Under the pieces are notes generated by a model. That model made no database searches, had not been told where the DNA came from, and saw only the letters and a list, made by a program, of their open reading frames with translations. A program made the translations under genes and the position numbers. A DNA stretch of 64,000 nucleotides from Saccopteryx bilineata (Eukaryota; Chordata; Mammalia; Chiroptera; Emballonuridae), in NCBI RefSeq assembly GCF_036850765.1, contig NC_089494.1, positions 227,806,779 to 227,870,778 on the forward strand, in the 5' to 3' direction. How positions within the stretch are numbered: the first letter of the stretch is position 1; every line of letters starts with the position of its first letter. Positions 54,978 to 64,000 of the stretch are shown one piece after another.

Positions 54978-55328
54978 CAGTGGTAGTCAACCTGGTCCCT
55001 ACCACCCACTAGTGGGCATTCCAGCTTTCATGGTGGGCAGTAGCAGAGCAACCAGAGTATAAATAAAAAGATAGATTTAACTATAGTAAGTTGTTTTATA
55101 AAGATTTATTCTGGCAAACTTAGTGAAAATCCAACATAAAGTACTTGGTAAGTAATTATTATTTATATGCTTTAACTTGCTGTAACTCTGCTTTATAAAT
55201 TTTATAAAGTAAAGTTACTTCCCTACTTTATAAATCACCATTACTGTGGAACCAGTGGGTGGTTAGAAAATTTTACTACTAACAGATACAAAAGTGGGCT
55301 GTAGGTATAAAAAGGTTGACTACCCCTG
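54978..55328. mobile_element. hAT-type MITE (CAGTGGTAGTCAACC)
   Basis: 351 bp with inverted ends CAGTGGTAGTCAACCTGGT and AGGTTGACTACCCCTG (imperfect) and the perfect 8-bp duplication atttagag at 54970-54977 and 55329-55336. It is non-coding. It is a third hAT family, distinct from those at 16.3 and 21.1 kb. Confidence 0.92.
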
Positions 55329-55440
55329 ATTTAGAGCCTTCAACCTGCATGTAGAGACCTGCCTATAAGTCTCAGAACCTTCTCTTTTGAACTATATCTC
55401 TGCAACTATATCTAATCCCTATAGTCCAAGGAGATAAACA

Positions 55441-55560
55441 GATAGCAGCCAGCAGGGCACATACAAAATCAATCAGTGAATGCATAAATAAGTGGAAAAA
55501 CAAATCAATGTTTCTCTTTCTCTCTCTCTCAAAATTAAATTTAAAAATAATTTTAAAAAT
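55441..55560 (+). mobile_element. Old SINE 3-prime fragment
   Basis: 'cagggcacatacaaaatcaatc', 'gcataaataagtgga' and 'acaaatcaatgtttctct' form the body and tail of the older Ves-related SINE. The head is lost. Confidence 0.75.
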
Positions 55561-55568
55561 AATTTAGC

Positions 55569-55872
55569 CTGGCCTGACCAGGCGGTGGCGCAGTGGATAG
55601 AGCGTCGGACTGGGATGCGGAAGTACCCAGGTTCGAGACTCCGAGGTCCCGCGCGGGCTCATCTGGCTTGAGCAAAGAGCTCGCCAGCTTGGACCCAAGG
55701 TCGCTGGCTCCAGCAAGGGGTTACTCGGTCTGCTGAAGGCCCACGGTCAAGGCACATGTGAGAAAGCAATCAATGAACAACTAAGAAGTCGCAACGCACA
55801 ACGAGAAACTGATGATTGATGCTTCTCATCTCTCTCTGTTCCTGTCTGTCTGTCCCTGTCTATCTCTGCCTC

Positions 55873-55908
<36 letters not shown>

Positions 55909-55913
55909 AAGAG
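55569..55913 (+). mobile_element. Type A SINE
   Basis: Flanked by aaaaataatttagcc on both sides, with a polyA of about 30 bp at 55876-55906. A small deletion in the body (gaggtcccgcgcgggc) removes the first 'cagcttgag' unit. Confidence 0.92.
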
Positions 55914-55928
55914 GGAAAAATAATTTAG

Positions 55929-56105
55929 CCTGACCTGTGGTGGCACAGTGGATCAAGTGTCGACCTGGAATGCTGAGGTCACTGGTTCAAAACCCTGGGC
56001 TTGCCTGGTCAAAGCATGTGTGGGAGTTGATGCTTCCTGCTTCTTGCCCCTCTTCTCTCTGTCTCTCTTCTCTAAACTGAATAAAGAAATAAATAAATTT
56101 TAAAA
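55929..56105 (+). mobile_element. Type B SINE
   Basis: Inserted in the target repeat left by the preceding SINE. Diverged B-box (ggttcaaaacc) and the tail ends at taataattta-like sequence. Confidence 0.9.
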
Positions 56106-56125
56106 AATAATTTAAAAAATTAAAA

Positions 56126-56509
56126 GCAGCCAGATCCTAACAACTTGCACTACCCAATGTCAATAATCAGTCATTGAGAAATCAAAATTCTCCTGCTACA
56201 GGCAAAAGACTGAGAACCTGATCTTGGCTGGGTCTCTTATGTGGTGGGGAGTTGATTGGCTGCAAGCTGCTCTAGGAGGCCTTCCCAAGCATAACTGGGC
56301 TTTCCTTCAGGGGGTCTCTCATCCTCCAGCACTCACACACTTATTTACAAGACTGTGGCAGGATTCCAGGAGAGAGAATGAAATATGCAAAACCTCAGGA
56401 GCTCCAGCTTGGAACTGGTATGCTACCCCTTCTTTATTCTGCATTCTGTTGGCCAAATCAAGTCACTAGTTCAGCCCTGATTCAGAGGATGAAGTAAAAG
56501 ACTCCACTT
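56126..56509. other. Unassigned DNA
   Basis: No feature supported. Confidence 0.35.
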
Positions 56510-56662
56510 TTTCTTCTTAACTGATTTCAGTGAGAGCGGAAGGAGAGAGAGAGAAAGACAGAAATATAGATCTGTTTCTGTATGTTTCCTGACCAGGAAT
56601 CAAACTGGCAACCTTTGTGCTTCCAGACAATGCTCTAACCAACTGAGCCATCAGGCCAGGGC
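56510..56662 (-). mobile_element. Old Ves-related SINE
   Basis: Minus strand, ending catcaggccagggc, with the duplication aagactccac at 56498 and 56663. Confidence 0.85.
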
Positions 56663-56677
56663 AAGACTCCACCTTTT

Positions 56678-57019
56678 TTTTTTATTTTTTTACAGAGACA
56701 GAGAGTGAGTCAGAGAGAGGGATAGACAGGGACAGACAGACAGGAACGGAGAGAGATGAGAAGCATCAATCATCAGTTTTTCATTGCGCGTTGCAACACC
56801 TTAGTTGTTCATTGATTACTTTCTCATATGTGCCTTGACTGCGGGCCTTCAGCAGACCGAGAACCCCTTGCTGGAGCCAGCGACCTTGGGTTCAAGCTGG
56901 TGGGCTTTTTGCTCAAACCAGATGAGCCCGCACTCAAGTTGGCGACCTCGGGGTCTCGAACCTGGGTCCTCTGCATCCCATTCCGATGCTCTATCCACTG
57001 TGCCACCACCTGGTCAGGC
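56678..57019 (-). mobile_element. Type A SINE
   Basis: Minus strand, full length. The duplication aagactccacctttt / aagattccacctttt uses the same target as the older SINE before it, so the site took two insertions. Confidence 0.93.
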
Positions 57020-57034
57020 AAGATTCCACCTTTT

Positions 57035-58115
57035 GATTCAAGTTGCTGCAATAGCACCTTTCAAAGGGTGTGGATATAGAAGACCATTCACTGGGGCCAC
57101 TAATGCAATCAATTTATCAAAGCCGCCAGGCTTTATAGGTTCAACTCATATTGTGGAGCTCCTAAAATGTGGTAATGAGCAAATAGACACCTTGGATGAT
57201 GGTGGGGCAGTGACAGTGCTAGTGTCCCTTCCGATTTTGTGCATGTCTGTAAAAATGTAGAACAGGCACCCACTTTGAGGAGTTTAATCTTTAAGGCATT
57301 ATGAGTAAGCGAAGAATGCCGAAAACAGACTAAGCCTTTTTAGAAGCACAATTTTCTAAACCACCTACATTCTTATCAATATTTTTCTAAACAATTTGGC
57401 AAACAGAAAATTGCATTTTTATGGAAACTGCCATACTTGTTTATAATTTGATACAGAAATTAAATCTTTTTAAAGAAAGAAACAGGTGTTGCATGCTTAC
57501 CTTCTTCTCATTGTAAATGGTTCCAGATGGTGACTATTCAATTCAGAAACTTCTTAAGAACATCTGTTCACAATATTTATACTTGACTTTATTATATTTT
57601 CCAAAAATTGCATTTTAAATACAGTTTCCTTGGAAGTAAAAAAAAAAACACAACATTCATTTTTCCTTTTCATCAGGAAGTCTTTGCATCAGTTTACTCT
57701 CACTTTGTGCACAAGCGCTACATTATTATGCCACAAACAAAGCTAGATTTAAATGGTAACTTTGTGAGAGGGAGAGTGAAAGGAATACATGGGGTCTTTT
57801 TTAATAGTACTTCAATACTGTCATGTACAAATTAATTCTTTCTCGATTAAGTCAATCAAATTGGTTTTAGTTTTCTCTTTCAAGTGCTATACGTCTGAGT
57901 TTTGTAACCTATTTAAAAGATTCTCAACCGGAGGGGGGGGGGGGGGAAGCAGGTTGTATTGGGATATGGACAGTGAAGCTGATCATTCCCCTAATTGTGG
58001 GAAAGGCTTTTATGACAAAATGCATTCTCCCAAAACAAAATACATAATGATTATAAATGCAACAAAATTGCACACTATGAAAAGCCAACATGCAATGAGA
58101 GAAAATAAAGGAAAC
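57035..58115. other. Unassigned DNA
   Basis: AT-rich, single-copy-looking, with a run of 14 G at 57933-57946. Short frames lack domains. Confidence 0.4.
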
Positions 58116-58131
58116 CCTTTTCAACATTTAA

Positions 58132-58346
58132 GATTTCTTTTTTTTTTTTTTTATTCATTTTAGAGAGGAGAGAGAAAGGGAGAGACAGAGACAGAGAGGG
58201 AGAGAGAGACAGAGAGAGAAGGTAGGGAGGAGCTGGAAGCATCAACTCCCATATGTGCCTTGACCAGGCAAGCCCAGGGTTTTGAACCGGCGACCTCAGC
58301 ATTTCCAGGTCAACGCTTTATCCACTGCGCCACCACAGGTCAGGCC
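58132..58346 (-). mobile_element. Type B SINE
   Basis: Minus strand, with the 16-bp duplication cccttttcaacattta at about 58116 and 58347. Confidence 0.95.
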
Positions 58347-58625
58347 CTTTTCAACATTTAAACAATAGTGTACTAAAACTCTGTGTACTCATTTTAAGGA
58401 GCAGCTTTGCTAAGGATCTGTAAGAATCCTAACTTGTGATATGATGAAGATAACCAGAGAAGTGGGCAGTAAGTAAATTTAGTACCAGGTCCAATCAATC
58501 CTTCAGACAATGCTAGGTTGGTCAAGTATACAGCCTGTACCTGGTCTTGTCTACCTACCTAGTCCCCCTTCACTTATTATTCTGAATGAAAAGTGTTAAG
58601 TCGTGAGATAATGCAAATGTTGGTT
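58347..58625. other. Unassigned DNA
   Basis: Nothing recognised. Confidence 0.35.
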
Positions 58626-58628
58626 CTT

Positions 58629-58957
58629 TTTTTTTTTTTTTTTTTTTTACAGGAACAGAGAGAGGGATAGATAGGGACAGACAGACAGCAACGGAGAGAG
58701 ATGAGAAGCATCAATCATCAGTTTCTCGTTGCGACACCTTAGTTGTTCACTGATTGCTTTCTCATATGTGCCTTGACCGTAGGGCTGCAGCAGACTGAGT
58801 AGCCCCTTGCTCGAGCCAGTGACCCTGGGTCCAAGCTGGTGAGCTTTTGCTCAAAGCAGATGAGCCCGCGCTCAAGCTGGTGACCTCAGGGTCTCAAACC
58901 TGGGTCCTCCGCATCCCAGTTCGATGCTCCATCCACTGCTCCACCACCTGGTCAAGT
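58629..58957 (-). mobile_element. Type A SINE
   Basis: Minus strand, with the duplication ttggttcttt at 58620 and about 58963. Full-length body. Confidence 0.92.
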
Positions 58958-58972
58958 GAATTTGGTTCTTTA

Positions 58973-59462
58973 AGCCTGCCCAGCATTTATTCACCCTTTG
59001 TGGAGTGATGGTGTCCCTCCTTTATCTTTGGAAGTATTACCCCCTCTCCCATTGTCCTCAGTCCTTGCAGCTGAGATTGTAATGAAGACTATATTCTCAG
59101 CTCCTTATGTTGACCTTTAACCAAGGCTGGCCTGTTGGAGGGTTCTTCATTCTTCTATTCCATCTCCCCTTAACAGCCACTGTGACTAGTGTGGAGATGG
59201 CATTCTGCCGAATCAGACTCTGAGCCAGTCTCACACCTTTTGCTAAAAGAACCAGGCAATGGGTACTCCCTGTGTTGCTGAATGCAAACTGTGAAGATTA
59301 GGTTGACTCTTCTGCTGGATTTCACCATTCCAACAAGAGCCTGTCTGATGCAAGGCCAACATGAAGGAAAGTCTAGCCAAGAGATGGACCTGACTCTGGT
59401 TAAATCATTTGAGACGGAAATCGAACTATGCCTGAACTGTTCAGTGTTAAAAGCCAATGGAG
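58973..59462. other. Unassigned DNA
   Basis: 'ccttgcagctgagattgtaatg' and 'gatttcaccattccaac' show no family I can name. The 201-codon minus-strand frame crossing into the SINE is not a gene. Confidence 0.4.
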
Positions 59463-59653
59463 TCTGACCTGTGGTGGCGCAGTGGATAAAGCGTCGGACT
59501 GGAATGCTGAGGTTGCCTGTTCGATACCCTGGGCTTGCCTGGTCAAGGCACATATGGGAGTTGATGCTTCCTGCTCCTCCCCTTTCTCTCTCTCTCTCTC
59601 TCTCTCTCTCCTCTCTGAAAATTGAATAAATAAAATCTTTAAAAAAAAAAAAG
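59463..59653 (+). mobile_element. Type B SINE
   Basis: Flanks aagccaatggagt and aagcctatggagt. The head is gtctgacctgtggtggcgc. Confidence 0.93.
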
Positions 59654-59666
59654 CCTATGGAGTTCC

Positions 59667-60544
59667 CCATTTTGCTAAGGGCAATTTTAGAGTTTTCTGA
59701 TCTTTGCAATTGTAAGGATCCAAACAAAAGGAAAGAAAGAGGAGGGCAAGAGCACCTTTCTCCTTGCCAACTCAAATCTCTCTAAGGTAGGGACACCCAA
59801 TAGAGTGCTTTTGACATCAGTATAGCTCCCATACTTAACTCATTATCTTCTAAAAATTTGGTACACATACAATGATATGAGTTAACAGCAAAGCAGAATG
59901 AAAGACAACCATTCGCTGTCCATGTGATATGCAGTAAAGGTCTAGGTAGTTGATTAATAAGGACAAGATGCAAGAAAAAAATCAGGCAAAACTATGCCCA
60001 GGCACTCCCTACAACATCTTGACCTGTCAGCCAGCAATTGTGCCCCTACTACACAGAAGGGTTCCTCCACTGAGCAGGATCGGTGCTCTCTTATGACCCA
60101 GACTGGTTATCGGCAATTTTAGTGTGAGGAAACACAAGGTAAAGAATTTTTTTAAACCAAGGAATCATTAGATGCCCAACCAAAACCAGAAGAGAGTAAG
60201 TCACGTACATCAATTGTGATTTCACACTTTCTTGTGCAAGATGTCTCTGGTGAACTTATTTTAAAGAACAAAATTAAAAGGAAAACAAAGAAAAAGAATC
60301 ATGTTGGTGCCTATTACAATTGAAAGAAAGCTTCTTGGTCATTTCGTCCTCTCTTCTCACTGGCTGAGGAACAGAAGCTGGAGCAGTGAATGGATATAGT
60401 TGGTAGGGCCAGGACCTCCAGGGGACTCAGCTGTCTATTGTTCCTGCTACACTCAGCTTTCTCCATGTTTTGACAGGTACAAAAATACCCCAAAAAGCCA
60501 TCCTAAATGTATGCCCTAATACTATAAAAGAATGGGGAATTACA
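59667..60544. other. Unassigned DNA
   Basis: No gene or named repeat recognised. Confidence 0.4.
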
Positions 60545-60727
60545 CTGGCTGGGTTGCTCAGGGGGTTAGAGCATCTGTTGGGCAGATAAAATATATTATG
60601 CTCACTTTGTTAAAGATGGCGCTGCCCACGTGGAAGCCCGGCTCCCAGGTGATGATATTAGTTGCCCTTCCTGCTTGGGATAGACGTGATTATATTAATG
60701 TGTGTTGGGGAGGGCTTTCACGCCAAA

Positions 60728-61077
60728 AGATTTTATTTTATTTTTATTTTTTTTAATTTATTTATTTTTTATTACAGAGACAGAGAGAGGGATAGACAGA
60801 CAGGAATGGAGAGATAAGAAGCATCAATCATTAGTTTTTCGTTGCACATTGCGACACTTTAGTTGTTCATTGATTGCTTTCTCATATGTGCCTTGACCGC
60901 GGGCCTTCAGCAGACCGAGTAACCCCTTGCTCAAGCCAGCGACCTTGGGTCCAAGCTGGTGAGCTTTTTACTCAAACTAGATGAGCCTGCGCTCAAGCCG
61001 GCGACCTTGGGGTCTTGAACCTGGGTCCTCAGAATTGTAGTCCAACACTCTATCCACTGCGCCACCATCCAGTCAAG
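60728..61077 (-). mobile_element. Type A SINE in an LTR
   Basis: Minus strand. Flanks gccaaaaga-tttta and gccaaaaagtttta. An ATTT-rich tail lies at 60732-60775. Confidence 0.92.
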
Positions 61078-61339
61078 TGCCAAAAAGTTTTAAAAGGAAG
61101 AGAGATCATGTTGTTCCAGTAGAAGAGTGATTACTTCTAGGAGGAGCCCATACTGGAGGAGACCAGGAGAAGCAGCCAAGATGGTGAAGTGCTGAGGGAG
61201 AAGCCGGTTTGTGCAGAATTTGTAGAGAGAAGGAGATGGGGAATAGAGGTGAATAAGGCTGGTGAGCTAGAAACCTTTGATTCTAGGATACTCAGATAAG
61301 TCAGTGGCTTTGGAAGCCCTGAATGGAAAGGGAAGTGCC

Positions 61340-61672
61340 GCCTGACCAGGCGATGGCGCTGTGGATAGAGCGTTGGACTGGGATGTGGAGGACCCAGGTT
61401 CGAGACCCTAAGGTCGCCAGCTTGAGCGCGGGCTCATCTGGTTTGAGCAAAAGCTCACCAGCTTGGACAGAAGGTCACTGGATCAAGCAAGGGGTTACTT
61501 GGTCTGCTGAAGGCCCACGGTCAAGGCACATATGAGAAAGCAATCAATGAACAACTAAGGTGTCACAACGAAAAACTGATGATTGATGCTTCTCATCTCT
61601 CTCCGTTCCTGTCTGTCCCTATCTATCCCTCTCTCTGACTCTCTCTCTGCCTCTATAATAATAATTTTAAAA
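61340..61672 (+). mobile_element. Type A SINE in an LTR
   Basis: Full length. Its A-rich tail has become the GAAA microsatellite that follows. Flanks aaagggaagtg and aaagggatgtg. Confidence 0.92.
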
Positions 61673-61747
<75 letters not shown>

Positions 61748-61748
61748 G
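61673..61748. repeat. (GAAA)n microsatellite
   Basis: About 18 near-perfect GAAA units grown from a SINE tail. It is likely to vary in length. Confidence 0.95.
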
Positions 61749-62000
61749 GATGTGTCTTCCCACTGTGTGTATTGCTTGCCCGCCGGGTGCAAGCTAGGAT
61801 TAAAGCTAATGGCCCACTGGTTATTGGCTCCATTGTTTCATTACCGACTATCCAAATCAAATGTGAACCTGCATAGGCCAGGCAGCTGTGATGGTGACCA
61901 TGACTACTGGCTTTACAGCATCATTCTGATACACAGAGGTTGTGGGTTCATCCCCAATCAGGGTACATACAAGAATCAACCAATCAATGCATATATAGGT

Positions 62001-62899
62001 TGTAAAGCCACCATCACAGCCGCCTAGCCCATGTGGGTTCGCATTAGATTCGGACAGATGGTAATGAAACATCGGAGCCAAGAACTGGTGGGCCATTACC
62101 TTTAATCCTAGTTTGCACCCAGCAGGCAAATAAAAACACACACTGGGCTCCAAAACCCACTAATTCAGTGCTCACAAAGCTACTGACTTATCTGAGTTTC
62201 CTAGAATCAAAGGTTTCTACCTCACCAGCCTTATTCACCTCTGTTCCCCATCTCCTTCTCTCTGCACATACTGGCTTCTCCTTTAGCATTCTGCCATCTT
62301 GGCTGCTTCTCCTGGCCTCCTCCACGTGGCTTTCTCTGCTCTCCTCTCTAATGCTAATCTCAGGAACCTAGAGAGAGCAAGCTTCTGGTCTGCCCCACTT
62401 CATAGTGTAGAAATCAAAACCTTTAATCCAATATACAAACAAGGAAGTCTCTGATACAAAGTCACTTATCTGAGGCATAATGGGATTCCTCATGATAGTG
62501 CACCACCCTACATCAAAAAGGGTGTGAAAGGCTTAGACTTAAAACTAAGCCTTAGGCTATAAGAATTCGCTGGCCTGCTTACAGCCTATCCCCCACATCC
62601 AATACAAACTTATAAGCAAGCAAACATAAACATCATAGTTAAAAACTTATTATGCCTGACCTGTGGTGGCGCAGTGGGTAAAGCGTTGACCTGGAAATGC
62701 TGAGGTCACCGGTTCGAAAACCTGGGCTTGCCTGGTCAAGGCACATATTGGAGTTGATGCTTCCAGCTCCTCCCTACCTTCTCTCTCTGTCTCTCTCTCC
62801 TGTCTCTCTCCCTCTCTGTCTCTCTCTCTCCCTTTCTCTCTCTAAAATGAATAAATAAAATTTTTTAAAAATTTAAAAAAAAAACGTATTTGACCAACA
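62001..62899 (-). mobile_element. ERV LTR, variant U3 subfamily
   Basis: A minus-strand LTR whose U5 to TATA parts follow the common family. Its distal U3 matches the variant form (read on minus, tgttggtcaaatacg…). It is interrupted by a type B SINE. The target duplication is unclear (taggt against gaagg). Confidence 0.85.
62654..62884 (+). mobile_element. Type B SINE in an LTR
   Basis: Flanks aacttatt and aacgtatt. The CT tract is unusually long and mixed (62780-62842). Confidence 0.92.
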
Positions 62900-63004
62900 G
62901 AAGGTGAAGCAACAAATCAATATTTCTCTCTCTCTCCTCTCTCTCCTCTCTCTCTCTCTCTCTTCCCTCCTCTCTCTCTCTGAAATCAATAAACTTAACA
63001 AAAT

Positions 63005-63396
63005 ATTTTTTTAAATTGGGAATATGTCAGTATTCTATGTATATAAAAAGATTAAAAAACTTGTCAGCATAGGACAAACCAAGCTTTCACCTTTCCTTTA
63101 ATTCCTCAGGACTGACAATCCCCAGAAGGGAAATCTGGGCTTTCCTAAGAATTCTCCATAGCTTTGTTTGTTCCTCTAGGAAATGTTGTTGGGTCATTTG
63201 AGCTCTCAGTGTCCATTTCTTCCCTTGCAAAATAGGAAGTCTCTTGGTCCAAGTGCATTCTTCCCTCCCTGCCTCACGGGGATGACAGTGTAAGAGTTCC
63301 CAAAAGAAACACCACCTACAACACAAAATACTACCAAATGCATTTGTCCACAAGAAAGTAAGAGCATTTGCATTTGCTGGTAATTGGAGGGTCTCA
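63005..63396. other. Unassigned DNA
   Basis: Single-copy-looking. The 181-codon minus-strand frame joins this DNA to the adjacent SINE and is not a credible gene. Confidence 0.4.
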
Positions 63397-63413
63397 GATG
63401 ACAAGCATTTTAG

Positions 63414-63785
63414 ATTTTTTTTGTATTTTCCTGAAGCTGGAAACGGGGAGAGACAGTCAGACAGACTCCCGCATGCGCCCGACCGGGATCCACCCGGCAT
63501 GCCCACCAGGGGGCGACGCTCTGCCCACCAGGGGGCGATGCTCTGCCCCTCCGGGGCGTAGCTCTGTTGTGACCAGAGCCACTCCAGCGCCTGGGGCAGA
63601 GGCCGAGGAGCCATCCCCAGCGCCCGGCCCATCTTTGCTCCAATGGAGCCTTGCTGCTGGAGGGGAAGAGAGAGACAGAGAGGAAGGAGAGGGGGGGTGG
63701 AGAAGCAGATGGGCGCTTCTTCTGTGTGCCCTGGCCGGGAATCGAACCTGGGACTTCTGCACTCTAGGCCAATGCTCTACCACTG
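63414..63785 (-). mobile_element. Type C (Ves-like) SINE, 5-prime truncated
   Basis: Perfect 17-bp duplication gatgacaagcattttag at 63397-63413 and 63786-63802. The head ends at gctctaccactg, so the first 20 bp or so is missing. Young-looking otherwise. Confidence 0.95.
63503..63537 (+). promoter_or_regulatory. Tandem CTCF core motif matches in a SINE
   Basis: CCACCAGGGGGCG occurs twice, at 63503-63515 and 63525-63537, with start-to-start spacing of 22 bp and the same orientation. Both fit CCASYAGRKGGCR completely. Binding is not shown by sequence. Confidence 0.6.
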
Positions 63786-63802
63786 GATGACAAGCATTTT
63801 AG

Positions 63803-64000
63803 GAATTAAAAACATGTATTGCAATCAGCAGTCTCATTTCAAAGAGGTCTAGATTAGTGAGTATTGCCACTTTCAACCCTATGAAAAATTTCTAACTTAA
63901 ATCCTGCTTCAGTAAGTTACATAAGTTTAATAACCAAAACGAATTTAAGTGTGAAATATTTCACAGGAAAGCAGTTTCCAAAGGAAAGCCTATTTATCTG
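63803..64000. other. Unassigned DNA
   Basis: Nothing recognised up to the window end. Confidence 0.35.

Larger units (their letters stand above)
60576..61917 (+). mobile_element. ERV LTR with two SINE insertions
   Basis: Perfect 5-bp duplication gcatc at 60571-60575 and 61918-61922. Its U3 is partly changed: an extra 'cttcctgcttgggatagacg' stretch near 60670 and no clear TATA block before 61136. It hosts the SINEs at 60728-61077 and 61340-61672. Confidence 0.9.
60545..63000 (+). mobile_element. Old SINE hit by two LTRs
   Basis: The head lies at 60545-60575 (ggctgggttgctcaggg), the middle at 61918-62000 (B-box-like gggttcatcc, 'cagggtacatacaagaatc') and the 3-prime part at 62900-63000 ('acaaatcaatatttctctc', CT tract). 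The two gaps are LTR insertions. Confidence 0.8.

Noticed and set aside
61555..61876. Open frame with a long Lys/Glu or Phe/Leu/Ser repeat
   Set aside because: It is a translation of the (GAAA)n microsatellite grown from a SINE tail.

Overview
The window is mammalian nuclear DNA, almost certainly from a bat. The evidence is three abundant tRNA-derived SINE types, one of them of the Ves class known from bats, together with several DNA-transposon families with intact inverted repeats and the ancient mammalian repeats MIR, L2 and L1. The SINE mix looks to me most like a sac-winged (emballonurid) bat, but I hold the family only weakly. No functional host protein-coding gene, tRNA or rRNA could be supported. 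The long open frames are nearly all read-through of SINE and LTR sequence. The window reads as an intergenic or large intronic region that has served as an insertion sink.

Layout. 1-5.8 kb: SINEs in otherwise unassigned DNA. 5.85-9.46 kb: three LTRs of one endogenous retroviral family (called the 'TGTTGGGC' family here). 9.47-13.2 kb: a WAPL retrocopy fragment and an old L1 fragment split by SINEs and a KRT18 processed pseudogene. 13.2-32.3 kb: old L2/MIR/L1 DNA with many SINEs and three small DNA transposons (16.3, 21.1 and 29.4 kb). 32.3-41.2 kb: an LTR-dense block ending in a three-level nest of insertions, the innermost a two-LTR element with a 221-codon open frame. 41.2-47.9 kb: SINEs and an RPL32 retrocopy joined to a retroviral protease remnant and LTR. 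47.97-51.42 kb: a near full-length, decayed hAT transposon. 52.5-54.9 kb: an LTR carrying a second LTR, a deleted mariner and a hAT MITE. 55-64 kb: SINEs plus two LTRs that both landed in one old SINE.

How the parts relate. LINE machinery probably placed the SINEs and the KRT18, WAPL and RPL32 retrocopies, because polyA tails and 10-18 bp target duplications are common. The LTR family makes 5-bp target duplications; eight perfect pairs are visible. Its one copy with internal sequence has a primer-binding site matching tRNA-Ser and encodes no recognisable gag, pol or env. It therefore looks non-autonomous, carrying one unidentified, acidic, probably membrane-anchored protein. The Ves-type SINEs repeatedly carry a 13-bp match to the CTCF core motif and may be spreading candidate CTCF sites. 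All boundaries were read by eye and may be off by a few bases.
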